DNA of 64,000 nucleotides from CAIXLI01 sp964587125. Its GTDB lineage: Bacteria; Pseudomonadota; Alphaproteobacteria; UBA9219. The notes beneath the pieces are model-generated. The model ran no database searches, was not told the origin of the DNA, and saw only the letters and a list, made by a program, of their open reading frames with translations. The stretch lies in the NCBI GenBank assembly GCA_964587125.1, contig CAZPKC010000001.1, forward strand, positions 1 through 64,000, given 5' to 3'. The position numbers and the translations under genes were made by a program. Of this stretch, positions 43,419 through 52,698 are shown piece after piece. How positions within the stretch are numbered: position 1 is the first letter of the stretch; every line of letters begins with the position of its first letter.

Positions 43419-44102
43419 ATGGGCATTTTCGATCTTCCCAAGCCTGCCGAAATGGCGGCGCACTTTTGCGCTTCGCTCGCATCTTGCCGCCGCGACGAGA
43501 ATCCCTATACCCACTGGACCCTCAAGAATGCGCTGCCGGAAAATATCGCCGCGAACATCATGATGTTGCCGATCAGGCCGCCTTTGATCGACGAATGCGG
43601 GGGCGTGCGCGATTTGGGCGACAATAATAACAAGCGCATTTTCTTTACGCCGAAGCTTCAGGCCGATTTTCCGGTTTGTTCGGTTTTTTCGGAAGCCCTG
43701 CAACGTCCGGAAGTCGCGCGCCTGTGCGCCAAGACTTTTGAAATCGAAGTTGAAGGCGGCTATTTGCGCACCGAATACATTCAGGATACGGACGGCGCGT
43801 GGCTGGAACCGCATCATGACATTCCCGAAAAATTATTTTCGATGGTCATTTACCTGACTACTGGCCCCGAAGCCAAAGGATGGGGCACGGACATTTACGA
43901 TCACGACAGGAAGTGGTGCGGCCGCGCTTCGGCGGAGTTCAATTCCGCCGTCGTTTTTGTGGCAGGCGAACACACATGGCACGGTTTCGACAAGCGCCCG
44001 ATCATCGGTGTGCGGCGGTTGATGGAAATCAACTACGTCAGACCAAGCTGGCGCGACAGGGATCAACTTTCGTTCCCGGACAGACCTATCAAGACAAAGT
44101 AG
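43419..44102 (+). CDS. 2-oxoglutarate/Fe(II)-dependent oxygenase, second of pair
   Basis: The 227-residue protein has the same fold: EPHHDIPEK as His-x-Asp ligands, HTWHGF with the distal His and GVRRLMEINYV with the co-substrate Arg. It is not a recent duplicate of its neighbour, as little sequence outside these motifs matches. A gap of four bases after the first gene implies one transcript. The two together suggest stepwise hydroxylation, or two related substrates, following the chorismatase-like step. Confidence 0.82.
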   Translation: MGIFDLPKPAEMAAHFCASLASCRRDENPYTHWTLKNALPENIAANIMMLPIRPPLIDECGGVRDLGDNNNKRIFFTPKLQADFPVCSVFSEALQRPEVARLCAKTFEIEVEGGYLRTEYIQDTDGAWLEPHHDIPEKLFSMVIYLTTGPEAKGWGTDIYDHDRKWCGRASAEFNSAVVFVAGEHTWHGFDKRPIIGVRRLMEINYVRPSWRDRDQLSFPDRPIKTK

Positions 44103-44146
44103 CTTCGTTCGTAGTTAACAAAAACGGCCTTCGCCGCGGCGAATAG

Positions 44147-44193
44147 GGTTAACGCGTAAATTATTTTCCTTGTCCTTCTCATTGTTGTGATAA
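44147..44193 (+). promoter_or_regulatory. Shared promoter-like region, copy A
   Basis: GGTTAACGCG (44147-44156), then TATTTT, TTGT and GTGATAA, in the same order as at 44959. It lies about 50-95 bases before the ATG at 44241. The conservation suggests common control of this gene and the one at 45066. Confidence 0.45.
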
Positions 44194-44240
44194 GAAGGTA
44201 GGTTATGTGTTGATCTCTTTTTCAGCGGAGGCTTTTTATT

Positions 44241-44909
44241 ATGTCGATAGCAGAACTTTCGCCCGCGTATCCCGACAATACTATGGATTGGAGCGGAATC
44301 CTCACCCTTCAAAAATCCGGACGCAATACCGCCGCTTGTCTGCAGACGATCCTTTATAGAAACTTGCTCGGTTCGTACGACCGCGGGACTTTGGATATCT
44401 TATTCGCGGAACCGAACAGGGATAGAGACAGCCATGTTTTTGCTTATCGCGCAGCGACGGCTGAATTGACAAAGCAAGCTTTCGATGACACCGTTCATGT
44501 ATTGTTTTTGGAAGACCGCGCTAATGCGCTTTTCAAAAAGTACGCGCCGAATCTCACGGCCCGTTACTACCCGTTCAGTATAAAAGGTAAAGAAAGTAAC
44601 ATCTGGTCATGGACCAATTTTATCTCCGAGACCGTAGGGGAAAACAAAGATACCTTGGTCAGATATGACGGAGGGAAAATTCATATGACGGACAATATAC
44701 TCAACCACAACGGGAAATATACCGGCCTTATTGAGCGCTATCGTTGGAACGACGACAAAGCTACGATTATTTGTCCCTCTGAGCCTCCGACGCGCACGTT
44801 CGTCACCAAGCAAGCCTTTATATCGGCTATATCGGACAAATATGAAACGGGAATTCTCGTTATCAGCAACAGTGATTTTGGCAATAGTTTTCCGCAGCCT
44901 TGTTTTTAA
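44241..44909 (+). CDS. Unrecognised 222-residue protein
   Basis: No family is recognised. There is no signal peptide or membrane helix. The sequence is mixed alpha/beta by eye (TVHVLFLEDRANALFKKYAPN, DTLVRYDGGKIHMTDNILNHNG) with no catalytic signature. A strong GGAGG lies nine bases before the ATG, in a GGAGG-TTTTTATTATG leader also used by the next gene. It shares its upstream region with 45066 but I see no protein similarity. Confidence 0.6.
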   Translation: MSIAELSPAYPDNTMDWSGILTLQKSGRNTAACLQTILYRNLLGSYDRGTLDILFAEPNRDRDSHVFAYRAATAELTKQAFDDTVHVLFLEDRANALFKKYAPNLTARYYPFSIKGKESNIWSWTNFISETVGENKDTLVRYDGGKIHMTDNILNHNGKYTGLIERYRWNDDKATIICPSEPPTRTFVTKQAFISAISDKYETGILVISNSDFGNSFPQPCF

Positions 44910-44956
44910 CCTTATTTGTCCACCGCCCCCTCTGGTGGAAACAAAATAAGCTTTTT

Positions 44957-45021
44957 ATGGTTAACGCGCACTCGTTGAAAGTATTTTACCGCCTTGTTTG
45001 CCACTCTTCTGCCGTGATAAA
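44957..45021 (+). promoter_or_regulatory. Shared promoter-like region, copy B, with CtrA-type half-site
   Basis: Contains ATGGTTAA (44957-44964, reverse of TTAACCAT), GGTTAACGCG, GAAAGTATTTT, TTGT and GTGATAA before the gene at 45066. GAAAGTATT is also the core of the 19-22 kb repeats. Confidence 0.45.
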
Positions 45022-45065
45022 AACGGGATTATTGAAAGAAATTATATTCTATGGAGTTTTTTATT

Positions 45066-45575
45066 ATGGTGATGGTTACACTTCTTCCGAAATACGACGA
45101 GATCGAAAATTCCACGAACGTCGTGTACGACTGCGTCAATCTGATTCTCAAGAGAAACGGCTTAAAACCGCTCGACGAGATTTTTCCCTCTGGAGCTCCG
45201 AAGAACCTTTTCAAAGAAACCGTTTCCGTTGTGAAGCTGGCGGAAGACATCAACAAGCTGTTCAAAAAGCATTCTATCGCTCTTACGGCAAAGGCCGATG
45301 AAAACCTCGCCATTTACGAATGCGCTTATTTCACGGATCGCATATACAGCGGGTTCGACATGTTGATCAAGTATTCGAGCCGTCAGGGAAATTTTAAATC
45401 CGAGCGTACTTATTGGAGCTTGGTTAAGGCTTACGATACTGTGGACGAGCAAATATCGGTTTTGGTTCCCGCGATGAGCAAAAAAACGCAGGAGAAGTAT
45501 CTTCGCATCGGAACCAGGATCAACAACGCCACGGCAAACCCCGGCTATGGCGCGATCACTTTCTGCTTAGCTTAG
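45066..45575 (+). CDS. Unrecognised 169-residue helical protein
   Basis: No family is recognised. The protein looks all-helical and soluble (SVVKLAEDINKLFKKHSIALTAKADENLAIYECAY). I chose the ATG at 45066, which has GGAG nine bases upstream, over the in-frame ATG at 45051 that overlaps that site. Its promoter region resembles that of the preceding gene, so the pair may be co-regulated. It lies just before accA. Confidence 0.6.
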   Translation: MVMVTLLPKYDEIENSTNVVYDCVNLILKRNGLKPLDEIFPSGAPKNLFKETVSVVKLAEDINKLFKKHSIALTAKADENLAIYECAYFTDRIYSGFDMLIKYSSRQGNFKSERTYWSLVKAYDTVDEQISVLVPAMSKKTQEKYLRIGTRINNATANPGYGAITFCLA

Positions 45576-45641
45576 GCCTTATTTGCCTCGTTGCCTGTCT
45601 CGTGGTAGGCAAGATGCTTGTCACAACGAGTATAAAAACCG

Positions 45642-46595
45642 ATGCAAACATTAGATTTCGAGAAATCCGTCACCGAGCTTGAAACCAAGATCGAGGAGCT
45701 GCGGCATTTGTCCGACGGCGGCCGCGTTCATATCGGCGTTGAAATCGGCAAGCTTCAGGACAAGGTCGACAAGCAGCTTCACGCGCTTTACGGCAAATTG
45801 ACTCCTTCGCAAAAAGTGCAGGTCGCTCGGCACGCCGACCGCCCCCATTGCCTCGATTATATCCGCGAATTGATCGAAGAATTCACGCCTCTGGCCGGCG
45901 ACCGTCTTTTCGGAGAGGATTTGGCCATTGTCGGCGGTCTCGGGCGTTTTCGCGGACAATCTTGCGTCGTGATCGGTCAGGAACGGGGGTTCGATACCGA
46001 AAGCCGCATCAAGCACAATTTCGGAATGGCGAAGCCCGAAGGTTACCGCAAATCGCAGCGCCTGATGAAACTGGCCGATCATTTCGGCTTGCCGATCGTC
46101 ACGCTCGTCGACACGGCAGGGGCTTTTCCGGGCGTCGACGCCGAAGCGCGCGGGCAAGCCGAAGCCATCGCGCGCTCGATGGAGATATGCCTGAGCGTCG
46201 GCGTGCCGCTCGTCGCCTGCATCATCGGCGAAGGCGGTTCGGGAGGCGCTATCGCCTTGGCCGCGGGTAATACCGTGCTGATGCTCGAGCATTCGATTTA
46301 TTCCGTTATTTCTCCGGAAGGCTGCGCGTCGATCCTGTGGCGTAGCGCAGCGAACGCGGCCGAAGCGGCGGCCGCCTTACGCCTGACCGCACAGGATTTG
46401 CTGCAGCTTGGCATCATCGACGGCATTATTCCGGAACCCGTCGGCGGCGCGCACCGCAATCCGAAGAAGGCTATCGAGGCCGCAGGGGAGGCGATAGAAA
46501 AAGCACTGGCCGACCTTTCCGGTCTCGACAAAAAAACGCTTGTTGCGGGACGCCGCAAAAAATTTCTGGAAATGGGGAAAAAGGGGTTGGCGTAA
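45642..46595 (+). CDS. accA: Acetyl-CoA carboxylase carboxyltransferase subunit alpha
   Basis: The 317-residue subunit transfers CO2 from biotin to acetyl-CoA to make malonyl-CoA. It has ARHADRPHCLDYI, the RIKHNFGMAKPEGYRKSQRLM block, LVDTAGAFPGVDAEARGQAEAIARS and IGEGGSGGAIALA. Length is normal. The partners accB, accC and accD are elsewhere. Confidence 0.96.
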   Translation: MQTLDFEKSVTELETKIEELRHLSDGGRVHIGVEIGKLQDKVDKQLHALYGKLTPSQKVQVARHADRPHCLDYIRELIEEFTPLAGDRLFGEDLAIVGGLGRFRGQSCVVIGQERGFDTESRIKHNFGMAKPEGYRKSQRLMKLADHFGLPIVTLVDTAGAFPGVDAEARGQAEAIARSMEICLSVGVPLVACIIGEGGSGGAIALAAGNTVLMLEHSIYSVISPEGCASILWRSAANAAEAAAALRLTAQDLLQLGIIDGIIPEPVGGAHRNPKKAIEAAGEAIEKALADLSGLDKKTLVAGRRKKFLEMGKKGLA

Positions 46596-46622
46596 AATCG
46601 CATTGAAAAGGAAGGACGCGCC

Positions 46623-47000
46623 ATGAGCGAAGAACACGAAATCATCGAGATCGAGCGAAACGCATTGAAGCGGTGGTGCGCGGGAGATCCGTCTGGTTTT
46701 TTGGAAATCTCCGCGCATGACGTCGTTTATTTCGATCCCTTTTTGCCGGAACGGCTCGACGGATGGGATACTCTCAACGCCTATTATAAGCACCTTCGGG
46801 GCAAAGTAAGCGTCCTGCGTTTTGAGATCATCAATCCCAAAGTTCAGCAAATCGGGAACATCGCCATTCTGACCTACAATTTTATTTCATGGGTCACCGA
46901 CAAAAAATCGATTCACTGGAATTGCACGGAAGTGTTCAGGCAAACCGACTCGGTTTGGAAAATTATTCAGACGCATTGGTCGCTCATTCATGCCGTGTGA
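46623..47000 (+). CDS. SnoaL/DUF4440-type NTF2-like protein
   Basis: The 125-residue protein has the cone-shaped NTF2-like pattern: a helical start (IIEIERNALKRWCAGDPSGFLE), a VYFDPF strand and a closing SVWKIIQTHWSLI strand. DUF4440 proteins may be enzymes or binding proteins; nothing visible decides between them. It starts 27 bases after accA. Confidence 0.8.
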   Translation: MSEEHEIIEIERNALKRWCAGDPSGFLEISAHDVVYFDPFLPERLDGWDTLNAYYKHLRGKVSVLRFEIINPKVQQIGNIAILTYNFISWVTDKKSIHWNCTEVFRQTDSVWKIIQTHWSLIHAV

Positions 47001-47018
47001 AAACTTTTATTTTCCTTC

Positions 47019-47615
47019 ATGACCCGCCCCATTCCTCCCCGCATTGTCATCGCCACGCATAACGCCGGAAAATTGCGCGAGTTCTCCGGCCTTCTGCGCC
47101 CGTACGTTCCGGAAATTGTCTCATCCGGAGACTTGGGTCTTCCTTCTCCCGAAGAGACCGGCGCGACATTCGCCGAGAACGCTCTTCTGAAAGCAAGGGC
47201 AGCGGCTATGGCCAGCGGTTGCCTTGCGCTCGCCGACGACAGCGGTTTGTGCGTCACGGCTTTGGGCGGAGCGCCCGGAATTTTTTCCGCAAGATGGGCG
47301 GGGTCTAAAAATAATTTTTCTGTTGCGATGCAGCGTATACAAAAAGAATTGGGAAAGGCAAAAGATCGTTCGGCTTATTTCGTTTGCGTCCTCGCTTTGT
47401 GTTGGCCCGACGGAACTTTCGACTCCGTCGAAGGCCGCGTGGAGGGAACGCTCGCGCATGCGCCGCGCGGCGCGCATGGCCATGGCTACGATCCCATTTT
47501 CATTCCGAACGGATACGAAATGACTTTTGCCGAGATGAGCGACAAAGAAAAAAATATCCTCAGCCATCGCGGAATGGCGACAAAAATTTTAGTCGAACGC
47601 TTTTTTAAATTTTGA
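47019..47615 (+). CDS. rdgB: XTP/dITP pyrophosphatase
   Basis: The 198-residue house-cleaning enzyme hydrolyses non-canonical purine triphosphates. Signatures are IATHNAGKLREF, ADDSGLCVTALGGAPGIFSARWAG, GHGYDPIF and FAEMSDKEKNILSHRG. The length and motif order are as expected. It is followed by a 145-base gap that contains a possible operator for acs. Confidence 0.95.
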   Translation: MTRPIPPRIVIATHNAGKLREFSGLLRPYVPEIVSSGDLGLPSPEETGATFAENALLKARAAAMASGCLALADDSGLCVTALGGAPGIFSARWAGSKNNFSVAMQRIQKELGKAKDRSAYFVCVLALCWPDGTFDSVEGRVEGTLAHAPRGAHGHGYDPIFIPNGYEMTFAEMSDKEKNILSHRGMATKILVERFFKF

Positions 47616-47659
47616 AAAAAAGTTTTTTTTGCGCTGCACTAAAAATCTCAAAAATTGCT

Positions 47660-47685
47660 GCGGTGCAAGCATTATACTGCACCGC
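47660..47685. promoter_or_regulatory. Inverted repeat upstream of acs
   Basis: GCGGTGCA (47660-47667) and TGCACCGC (47678-47685) are perfect arms around a ten-base AT loop, about 75 bases before the acs start. No T-run follows, so an operator is more likely than a terminator. Confidence 0.5.
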
Positions 47686-47760
47686 GCAAACGAATTTTCA
47701 ACAAGGACTGGCGCGAATGTGATACGACGCGGCTCATGTTAACAAGCCGTTGGTGACACG

Positions 47761-49788
47761 ATGGACACGCTTCCCGTCTTCCCCGTTCTCTCGTCATCCC
47801 CGTGGATCGACGCGGAGAAATACAAAAAACTCTACGCGCAATCTATCGACGATCCGGCATCTTTCTGGGGCGAACAGGGAAAGATTCTCGATTGGATGAA
47901 GCCCTACAGCAAAGTCAAAAGCGGAGACTTCTCGGGCAACGTCGATATCAAATGGTTCGAAGACGGCGCGTTAAACGCATGCGTCAACTGTGTCGATCGC
48001 CATCTGCCTTCGCGCGCCGATCAAACGGCGATCATTTGGGAACCGGACGATCCCGACGAAAAATCCGTCAAAATCACCTACAAGGAATTGCACGAACAGG
48101 TTTGCGCGTTCGCCAATATGCTGAAATGCCGCGGCGTCAAGAAAGGCGATTGCGTCGTCATCTACCTGCCGATGATTCCCGAAGCCGCCGTAGCCCTTTT
48201 GGCCTGCGCGCGCATCGGCGCGATACACTCCTTCGTCTTTGCCGGTTTTTCGCCCCACGGTTTGCGCGATCGCATTAAAGATAGCGGCGCGGAAATCGTT
48301 ATCACGGCGGACGAAGGCATGCGCAACGGACACAAGGTTCCGCTTAAAGTCAACATGGACGAAGCCGTCGCTTCCTGCGCCAGTATCCGGCATATGATTG
48401 TCGTCCGGCGCACGGGCTCTCCCGTCGCGTGGAAGAAAGGCCGCGATCTCTGGCTGCATGAAGAACTGAAGGGCGTCTCGTCCGAATGCGCACCCGAAAA
48501 GATGAACGCCGAAGACCCCTTGTTCATTCTCTACACGTCGGGTTCCACCGGCACGCCCAAAGGCATTCTCCACACCACCGGCGGCTATATGGTCTATGCC
48601 GCGCTGACTCATAAATGGGTGCTCGATTATCACGACGGCGAAGTTTACTGGTGCACGGCGGATATCGGATGGATCACGGGACATTCTTACGTCGTTTACG
48701 GTCCTCTTGCGAACGGCGCGACGACGCTGATGTTCGAGGGCATGCCTCATTATCCCGATCCTTCGCGCTTCTGGCAGGTAATCGACAAGCATAAGGTCAA
48801 TATTTTTTACACGGCGCCCACCGCCATCCGCGCCTTGATGCGCGACGGCGATAAATGGGTCGAACGGACAAGCCGTAAGTCTCTGCGCCTCTTGGCTACG
48901 GTCGGCGAACCGATCAATCCCGAGGCGTGGCTGTGGCTCTACAAGAAAGTAGGCGGCGAGCGTTGCCCCGTTATCGATACGTGGTGGCAAACGGAAACAG
49001 GGGGCCATATGATCGCGCCGCTTGCGGGCGCGACACCTCTTAAACCCGGGTCCGCTACGCGGCCTTTTTTCGGGATCAAGCCGGTTATTGTCGGTACCGA
49101 AGGAAAAGTTCTAAAGGGTCCGGGCGAAGGCTTCCTTTGCATTGAGGGAAGCTGGCCCGGCATGATGCGCACGCTCTGGAAAGATCATGCGCGTTTCATC
49201 CGTTCCTATTTCAGCGTCTATAAGGGACTTTACTTCACAGGCGACGGATGCCGCCGCGACGCGGATGGTTATCATTGGATCACGGGGCGCGTCGACGATC
49301 TTATCAACGTCGCGGGGCATCGCCTTAGCACGGTGGAAATCGAAAGCGCCTGCGCGGCGCATCACGCCGTGGCCGAGGCTGCCGTCGTCGGATGTCCGTG
49401 CGACCTCAAGGGACAGGGCATTTATATCTTCGTCACGCTTAAGGAAGGCTTCGAGGGCAACGAAGAACTGCACCGCGCACTAACGGCGCATATTCGCGCT
49501 GAAATCAGCCCCATCGCTTCGCCGGATTTTATCCAATGGACGCCTGGTCTTCCCAAAACAAGGTCGGGAAAGATCATGCGCCGCATCTTGCGCAAGATCG
49601 TCGCGGGCGAAGCCGATCAGCTTGGCGACATTTCAACGCTGGCCGATCCTTCCGTCGTGGAGGCGCTGATCAGAAACAGGGTCAACGCCGCAGAAGACGC
49701 TTTGAACGAAATCCTTCTCGACAAAGAGGACGACGACCGCGAGGAACCCATCGCTCGGGCTGTGCGTTCAAGATTGCGGGCGCAGTAA
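47761..49788 (+). CDS. acs: Acetyl-CoA synthetase
   Basis: The 675-residue AMP-forming enzyme activates acetate. Diagnostic parts are YTSGSTGTPKGILHT, GEPINPEAW, the acetate-pocket Trp in IDTWWQTETGG, and the catalytic Lys in LPKTRSGKIMRRILRK, which is the usual acetylation site. The Trp of WWQTE favours acetate over propionate. It is separated from pta-ackA by about 220 bases on the same strand. Confidence 0.93.
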   Translation: MDTLPVFPVLSSSPWIDAEKYKKLYAQSIDDPASFWGEQGKILDWMKPYSKVKSGDFSGNVDIKWFEDGALNACVNCVDRHLPSRADQTAIIWEPDDPDEKSVKITYKELHEQVCAFANMLKCRGVKKGDCVVIYLPMIPEAAVALLACARIGAIHSFVFAGFSPHGLRDRIKDSGAEIVITADEGMRNGHKVPLKVNMDEAVASCASIRHMIVVRRTGSPVAWKKGRDLWLHEELKGVSSECAPEKMNAEDPLFILYTSGSTGTPKGILHTTGGYMVYAALTHKWVLDYHDGEVYWCTADIGWITGHSYVVYGPLANGATTLMFEGMPHYPDPSRFWQVIDKHKVNIFYTAPTAIRALMRDGDKWVERTSRKSLRLLATVGEPINPEAWLWLYKKVGGERCPVIDTWWQTETGGHMIAPLAGATPLKPGSATRPFFGIKPVIVGTEGKVLKGPGEGFLCIEGSWPGMMRTLWKDHARFIRSYFSVYKGLYFTGDGCRRDADGYHWITGRVDDLINVAGHRLSTVEIESACAAHHAVAEAAVVGCPCDLKGQGIYIFVTLKEGFEGNEELHRALTAHIRAEISPIASPDFIQWTPGLPKTRSGKIMRRILRKIVAGEADQLGDISTLADPSVVEALIRNRVNAAEDALNEILLDKEDDDREEPIARAVRSRLRAQ

Positions 49789-50005
49789 AACCTCCTCACT
49801 CTGTATTTTCATTCCGCGAAGGGGAAATTTTCCTTTCGGGCCGATCAGCATGAAAAAACGAATACTCCTATATTCTTGAAAAATCCTTTTGATTCTATTC
49901 TGTTAGGATGAACTCTCGTTTTGCCTGGCCTGTTTTAGATAGTATTAACCAATACATGATAAAAAGGGTCTCCTTCCGCCTTCATCAATAGAAAGAACAG
50001 ACATC

Positions 50006-50992
50006 ATGGCCGACAAATCCCCCGCCTTTGCCACCGACGAACCCCCCGAAGTTCAGGTCCGCACGCACGATCGCTATCATGCGGTCATGAAGGCTTGCGC
50101 TGCACTGCCTCCCGTTAAAACCGCCGTCGCGCATCCTGTCGATGAGGTTTCTCTCAGATCGGTTCAGAACGCCGTCGATGAAAATCTGATCGAGCCCATT
50201 CTTGTCGGCCCCTCCTCTAAGATTAAGGATGTCGCCGCAAAAACAGGAATTGACATATCGAATTGGGAAATTGTCGACGTTAAATACAGTCACGCCGCAG
50301 GCGACAAGGCCGCCGAGCTGGCCACCAAGGGCGCCGTTGAGGCGATCATGAAGGGGTCACTGCACACGGACGAAGTGCTTTATCCCATCGTGATGCCCAA
50401 CTCGGGGCTGCGCACGGGACGCCGTTTGTCCCATTCCTACATCATGGATACGGCGGGCTACCACAAATGGCTCATCATCACGGACGCTGTCGTGAATATC
50501 GCGCCCGATTTGGGAACGAAGGCCGATATTTGCCATAACGCCGCAGACGTTTGGCGCGCGCTGACGGACGAAAAGCGCCTGCCCAAAATCGCGGTTCTGG
50601 CCGCCGTCGAAACCGTCAATCCGAAAATGCAGGCGACGCTCGACGCCGCCGCTTTGTGTAAAATGGCCGAACGCAGGCAAATCACCGATTGCGTCATCGA
50701 CGGGCCTTTGGCTTTCGACAACGCGATCAGCAAGGACGCGGCCGCCGAAAAAGGCATCATCTCGAACGTCGCAGGCGACCCCGATATCTTGCTTGCGCCC
50801 GATATCGAAGCCGGAAACATTCTCGCGAAGCAGTTGACGTTTATCAATAAGGCCGACGCCGCAGGCATCGTTATGGGCGCGCGTGTGCCCGTCATTCTGG
50901 CCAGCCGCGCCGATAGTTTGCGCACGCGGCTTCTGTCCTGCGCCGTGACCGTCCTTGTCGCTCAAGCCCGCCGCGAGGGCCGCATCAGATGA
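50006..50992 (+). CDS. pta: Phosphate acetyltransferase (short, Ptb/Pta family)
   Basis: The 328-residue enzyme interconverts acetyl-CoA and acetyl phosphate. It is the short form, lacking the N-terminal regulatory domain: SYIMDTAGYHKWLIITDAVVNIAP, the substrate-region CVIDGPLAFDNAI and DILLAPDIEAGNILAKQL match the family. The ATGA overlap with ackA implies coupled synthesis. A phosphate butyryltransferase activity cannot be excluded by sequence alone. Confidence 0.88.
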   Translation: MADKSPAFATDEPPEVQVRTHDRYHAVMKACAALPPVKTAVAHPVDEVSLRSVQNAVDENLIEPILVGPSSKIKDVAAKTGIDISNWEIVDVKYSHAAGDKAAELATKGAVEAIMKGSLHTDEVLYPIVMPNSGLRTGRRLSHSYIMDTAGYHKWLIITDAVVNIAPDLGTKADICHNAADVWRALTDEKRLPKIAVLAAVETVNPKMQATLDAAALCKMAERRQITDCVIDGPLAFDNAISKDAAAEKGIISNVAGDPDILLAPDIEAGNILAKQLTFINKADAAGIVMGARVPVILASRADSLRTRLLSCAVTVLVAQARREGRIR

Positions 50993-52149
50993 CCGACACC
51001 ATCCTGATCCTCAATGCCGGCTCTTCGAGCGTCAAGTTTCAGCTCTTCGGCCGCACCGAAAGCCTGCCCCTCCTCGCGACGGGCAGCGTGACGAACATCG
51101 GCACGGCTCCCGTTCTGAAGGCCGAACGCAGCGGAACGTCATCGAAAATCAAGATCGATCTGCCCCCCAATGAAACGCAGAAACAAGCGGTGAAAGAGAT
51201 CCTTCAATGGGTCGATGGCCTGAACGCCGGATGGAAAATTACCGTCGTCGCCCACCGCTTTGTCGCCGGCGGTTCGGAATTTTTCGAACCCACGATCATC
51301 ACGGCGAATGTTTTCCATAAGCTGAAAGATCTCGTGCCTTTGGCGCTTTTGCATCAGCCGCACCATCTTTCCGCCGTGGGCGTTATCACGCGCAATCTGG
51401 CATTTGTGCCGCAGATCGCCTGTTTCGATACGGCCTTCCACGCCGGACGCGAGAAAAAGTTCACGAACTACGCCATCCCTCAGGCGATCACAGATAAAGG
51501 CGTGAAGCGTTATGGCGCTCATGGCCTGTCTTACGCGTGGTCGGCGCAGGTTTTGAAAAAGGAACATCCCGATCTGGCTGCGGGCCGCGTCGTCGTCGCG
51601 CATCTGGGCAACGGGTCGAGCCTTTGCGCGATTCAGAACGGAAAATGCGTTTTCACGACGATGGGTATGACGGTTCTGGACGGCTTGCCAATGGGCACGC
51701 GGTGCGGCTCCATCGATCCGGGCGTTATTTTCTTCATGATCCGCGAGCTTGGCATGACATCAGCGCAAGTCGAAAGCATGTTTTACAAGGAATCCGGGCT
51801 CAAGGGCATGTCGGGCATCAGCAACGACGTTAAAACCCTTTTGGAAAGCAACGATCCGCGCGCCAAATACGCGCTCGACTACTTCGAAACCCACATTTCG
51901 ATGCACATCGCGTCGGCTGCCGCCACGATGGGGGGCATTGACGGGCTTGTTTTCACGGGTGGCATCGGGGAAAACGCTGGGCCCGTGCGCGATGCGATTT
52001 TAAACCGCCTCGCGTTCCTCAAAATCCCCAAGATGATCATCATTCCCGCTAACGAAGAGCGCTATATGGCGGAACAAGCGATGGTGTGCCTGTCTTCTTC
52101 CGCCGAGCTCAGAAGATTGGTCGCCGAAAGCCCGGGAAAGATGCTGTAG
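50989..52149 (+). CDS. ackA: Acetate kinase
   Basis: The 386-residue enzyme makes ATP and acetate from acetyl phosphate. It has ILILNAGSSSVKF, ACFDTAFHA, RYGAHGLSY, VAHLGNGSSLCA, GLPMGTRCGSIDPG and VFTGGIGENAG. It follows pta with a four-base overlap. Together with acs it allows acetate both to be excreted and re-used. Confidence 0.96.
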   Translation: MTDTILILNAGSSSVKFQLFGRTESLPLLATGSVTNIGTAPVLKAERSGTSSKIKIDLPPNETQKQAVKEILQWVDGLNAGWKITVVAHRFVAGGSEFFEPTIITANVFHKLKDLVPLALLHQPHHLSAVGVITRNLAFVPQIACFDTAFHAGREKKFTNYAIPQAITDKGVKRYGAHGLSYAWSAQVLKKEHPDLAAGRVVVAHLGNGSSLCAIQNGKCVFTTMGMTVLDGLPMGTRCGSIDPGVIFFMIRELGMTSAQVESMFYKESGLKGMSGISNDVKTLLESNDPRAKYALDYFETHISMHIASAAATMGGIDGLVFTGGIGENAGPVRDAILNRLAFLKIPKMIIIPANEERYMAEQAMVCLSSSAELRRLVAESPGKML

Positions 52150-52170
52150 ATTCCCGGCAAGCGGAAGAAA

Positions 52171-52545
52171 TTATACCAATATATGATTTGGGGAAGCGGT
52201 TCTTTGATCTCGATCCGCTCTTCCGATCACGTCGCCGCGCGTGAAGCTTAAGCGGGCCCTATCGAACGTGAAAACCTCTACAAAATCGAAAATTTTCGAC
52301 AATGAATCCATTTTCTTCGGAGGGATCAAATTAAAACTCAGCATGATGCCGCAAACAAACCTCTTTTGCGGAGTAAAGCCTGCTAACTTTTTAATCAGAT
52401 TGTTCGTCTTTACGTTTGCAAGCGCGTCTTCCGAAATGACCGCCAGATACCCCTTATAATCAAAGTCCGAAGAACCGAATTTTTCGAGTTCGGCATTCAC
52501 TCGCTCTGCGCTCATAACGACAAGCTTTGGTTTAAAACCAACCAT
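52171..52545 (-). CDS. Unrecognised 124-residue protein
   Basis: No family is recognised. There is no signal peptide or membrane segment; the middle has alternating strands (LAVISEDALANVKT, RFVCGIMLSFNLI). The ATG at 52545 is preceded by AAGGAA. It ends 21 bases beyond the convergent end of ackA and is preceded by about 150 bases of AT-rich DNA. Confidence 0.5.
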   Translation of the reverse strand: MVGFKPKLVVMSAERVNAELEKFGSSDFDYKGYLAVISEDALANVKTNNLIKKLAGFTPQKRFVCGIMLSFNLIPPKKMDSLSKIFDFVEVFTFDRARLSFTRGDVIGRADRDQRTASPNHILV

Positions 52546-52698
52546 AAGCGTTCCTTATTATCAGGGACCGATTCTTTCAGCAGATTTCTGGGGTATACAG
52601 CTTTATCGTCGGCTATCAAGCCAGTTTTTTCGTTTATCGATTCGCAATAACGTTCGATGCCTGAATTGTAGAATAAAAATACATTATGGTTAATGGTT

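Noticed and set aside
47971..49008. 345-codon minus-strand frame
   Set aside because: It is the antisense of acs.
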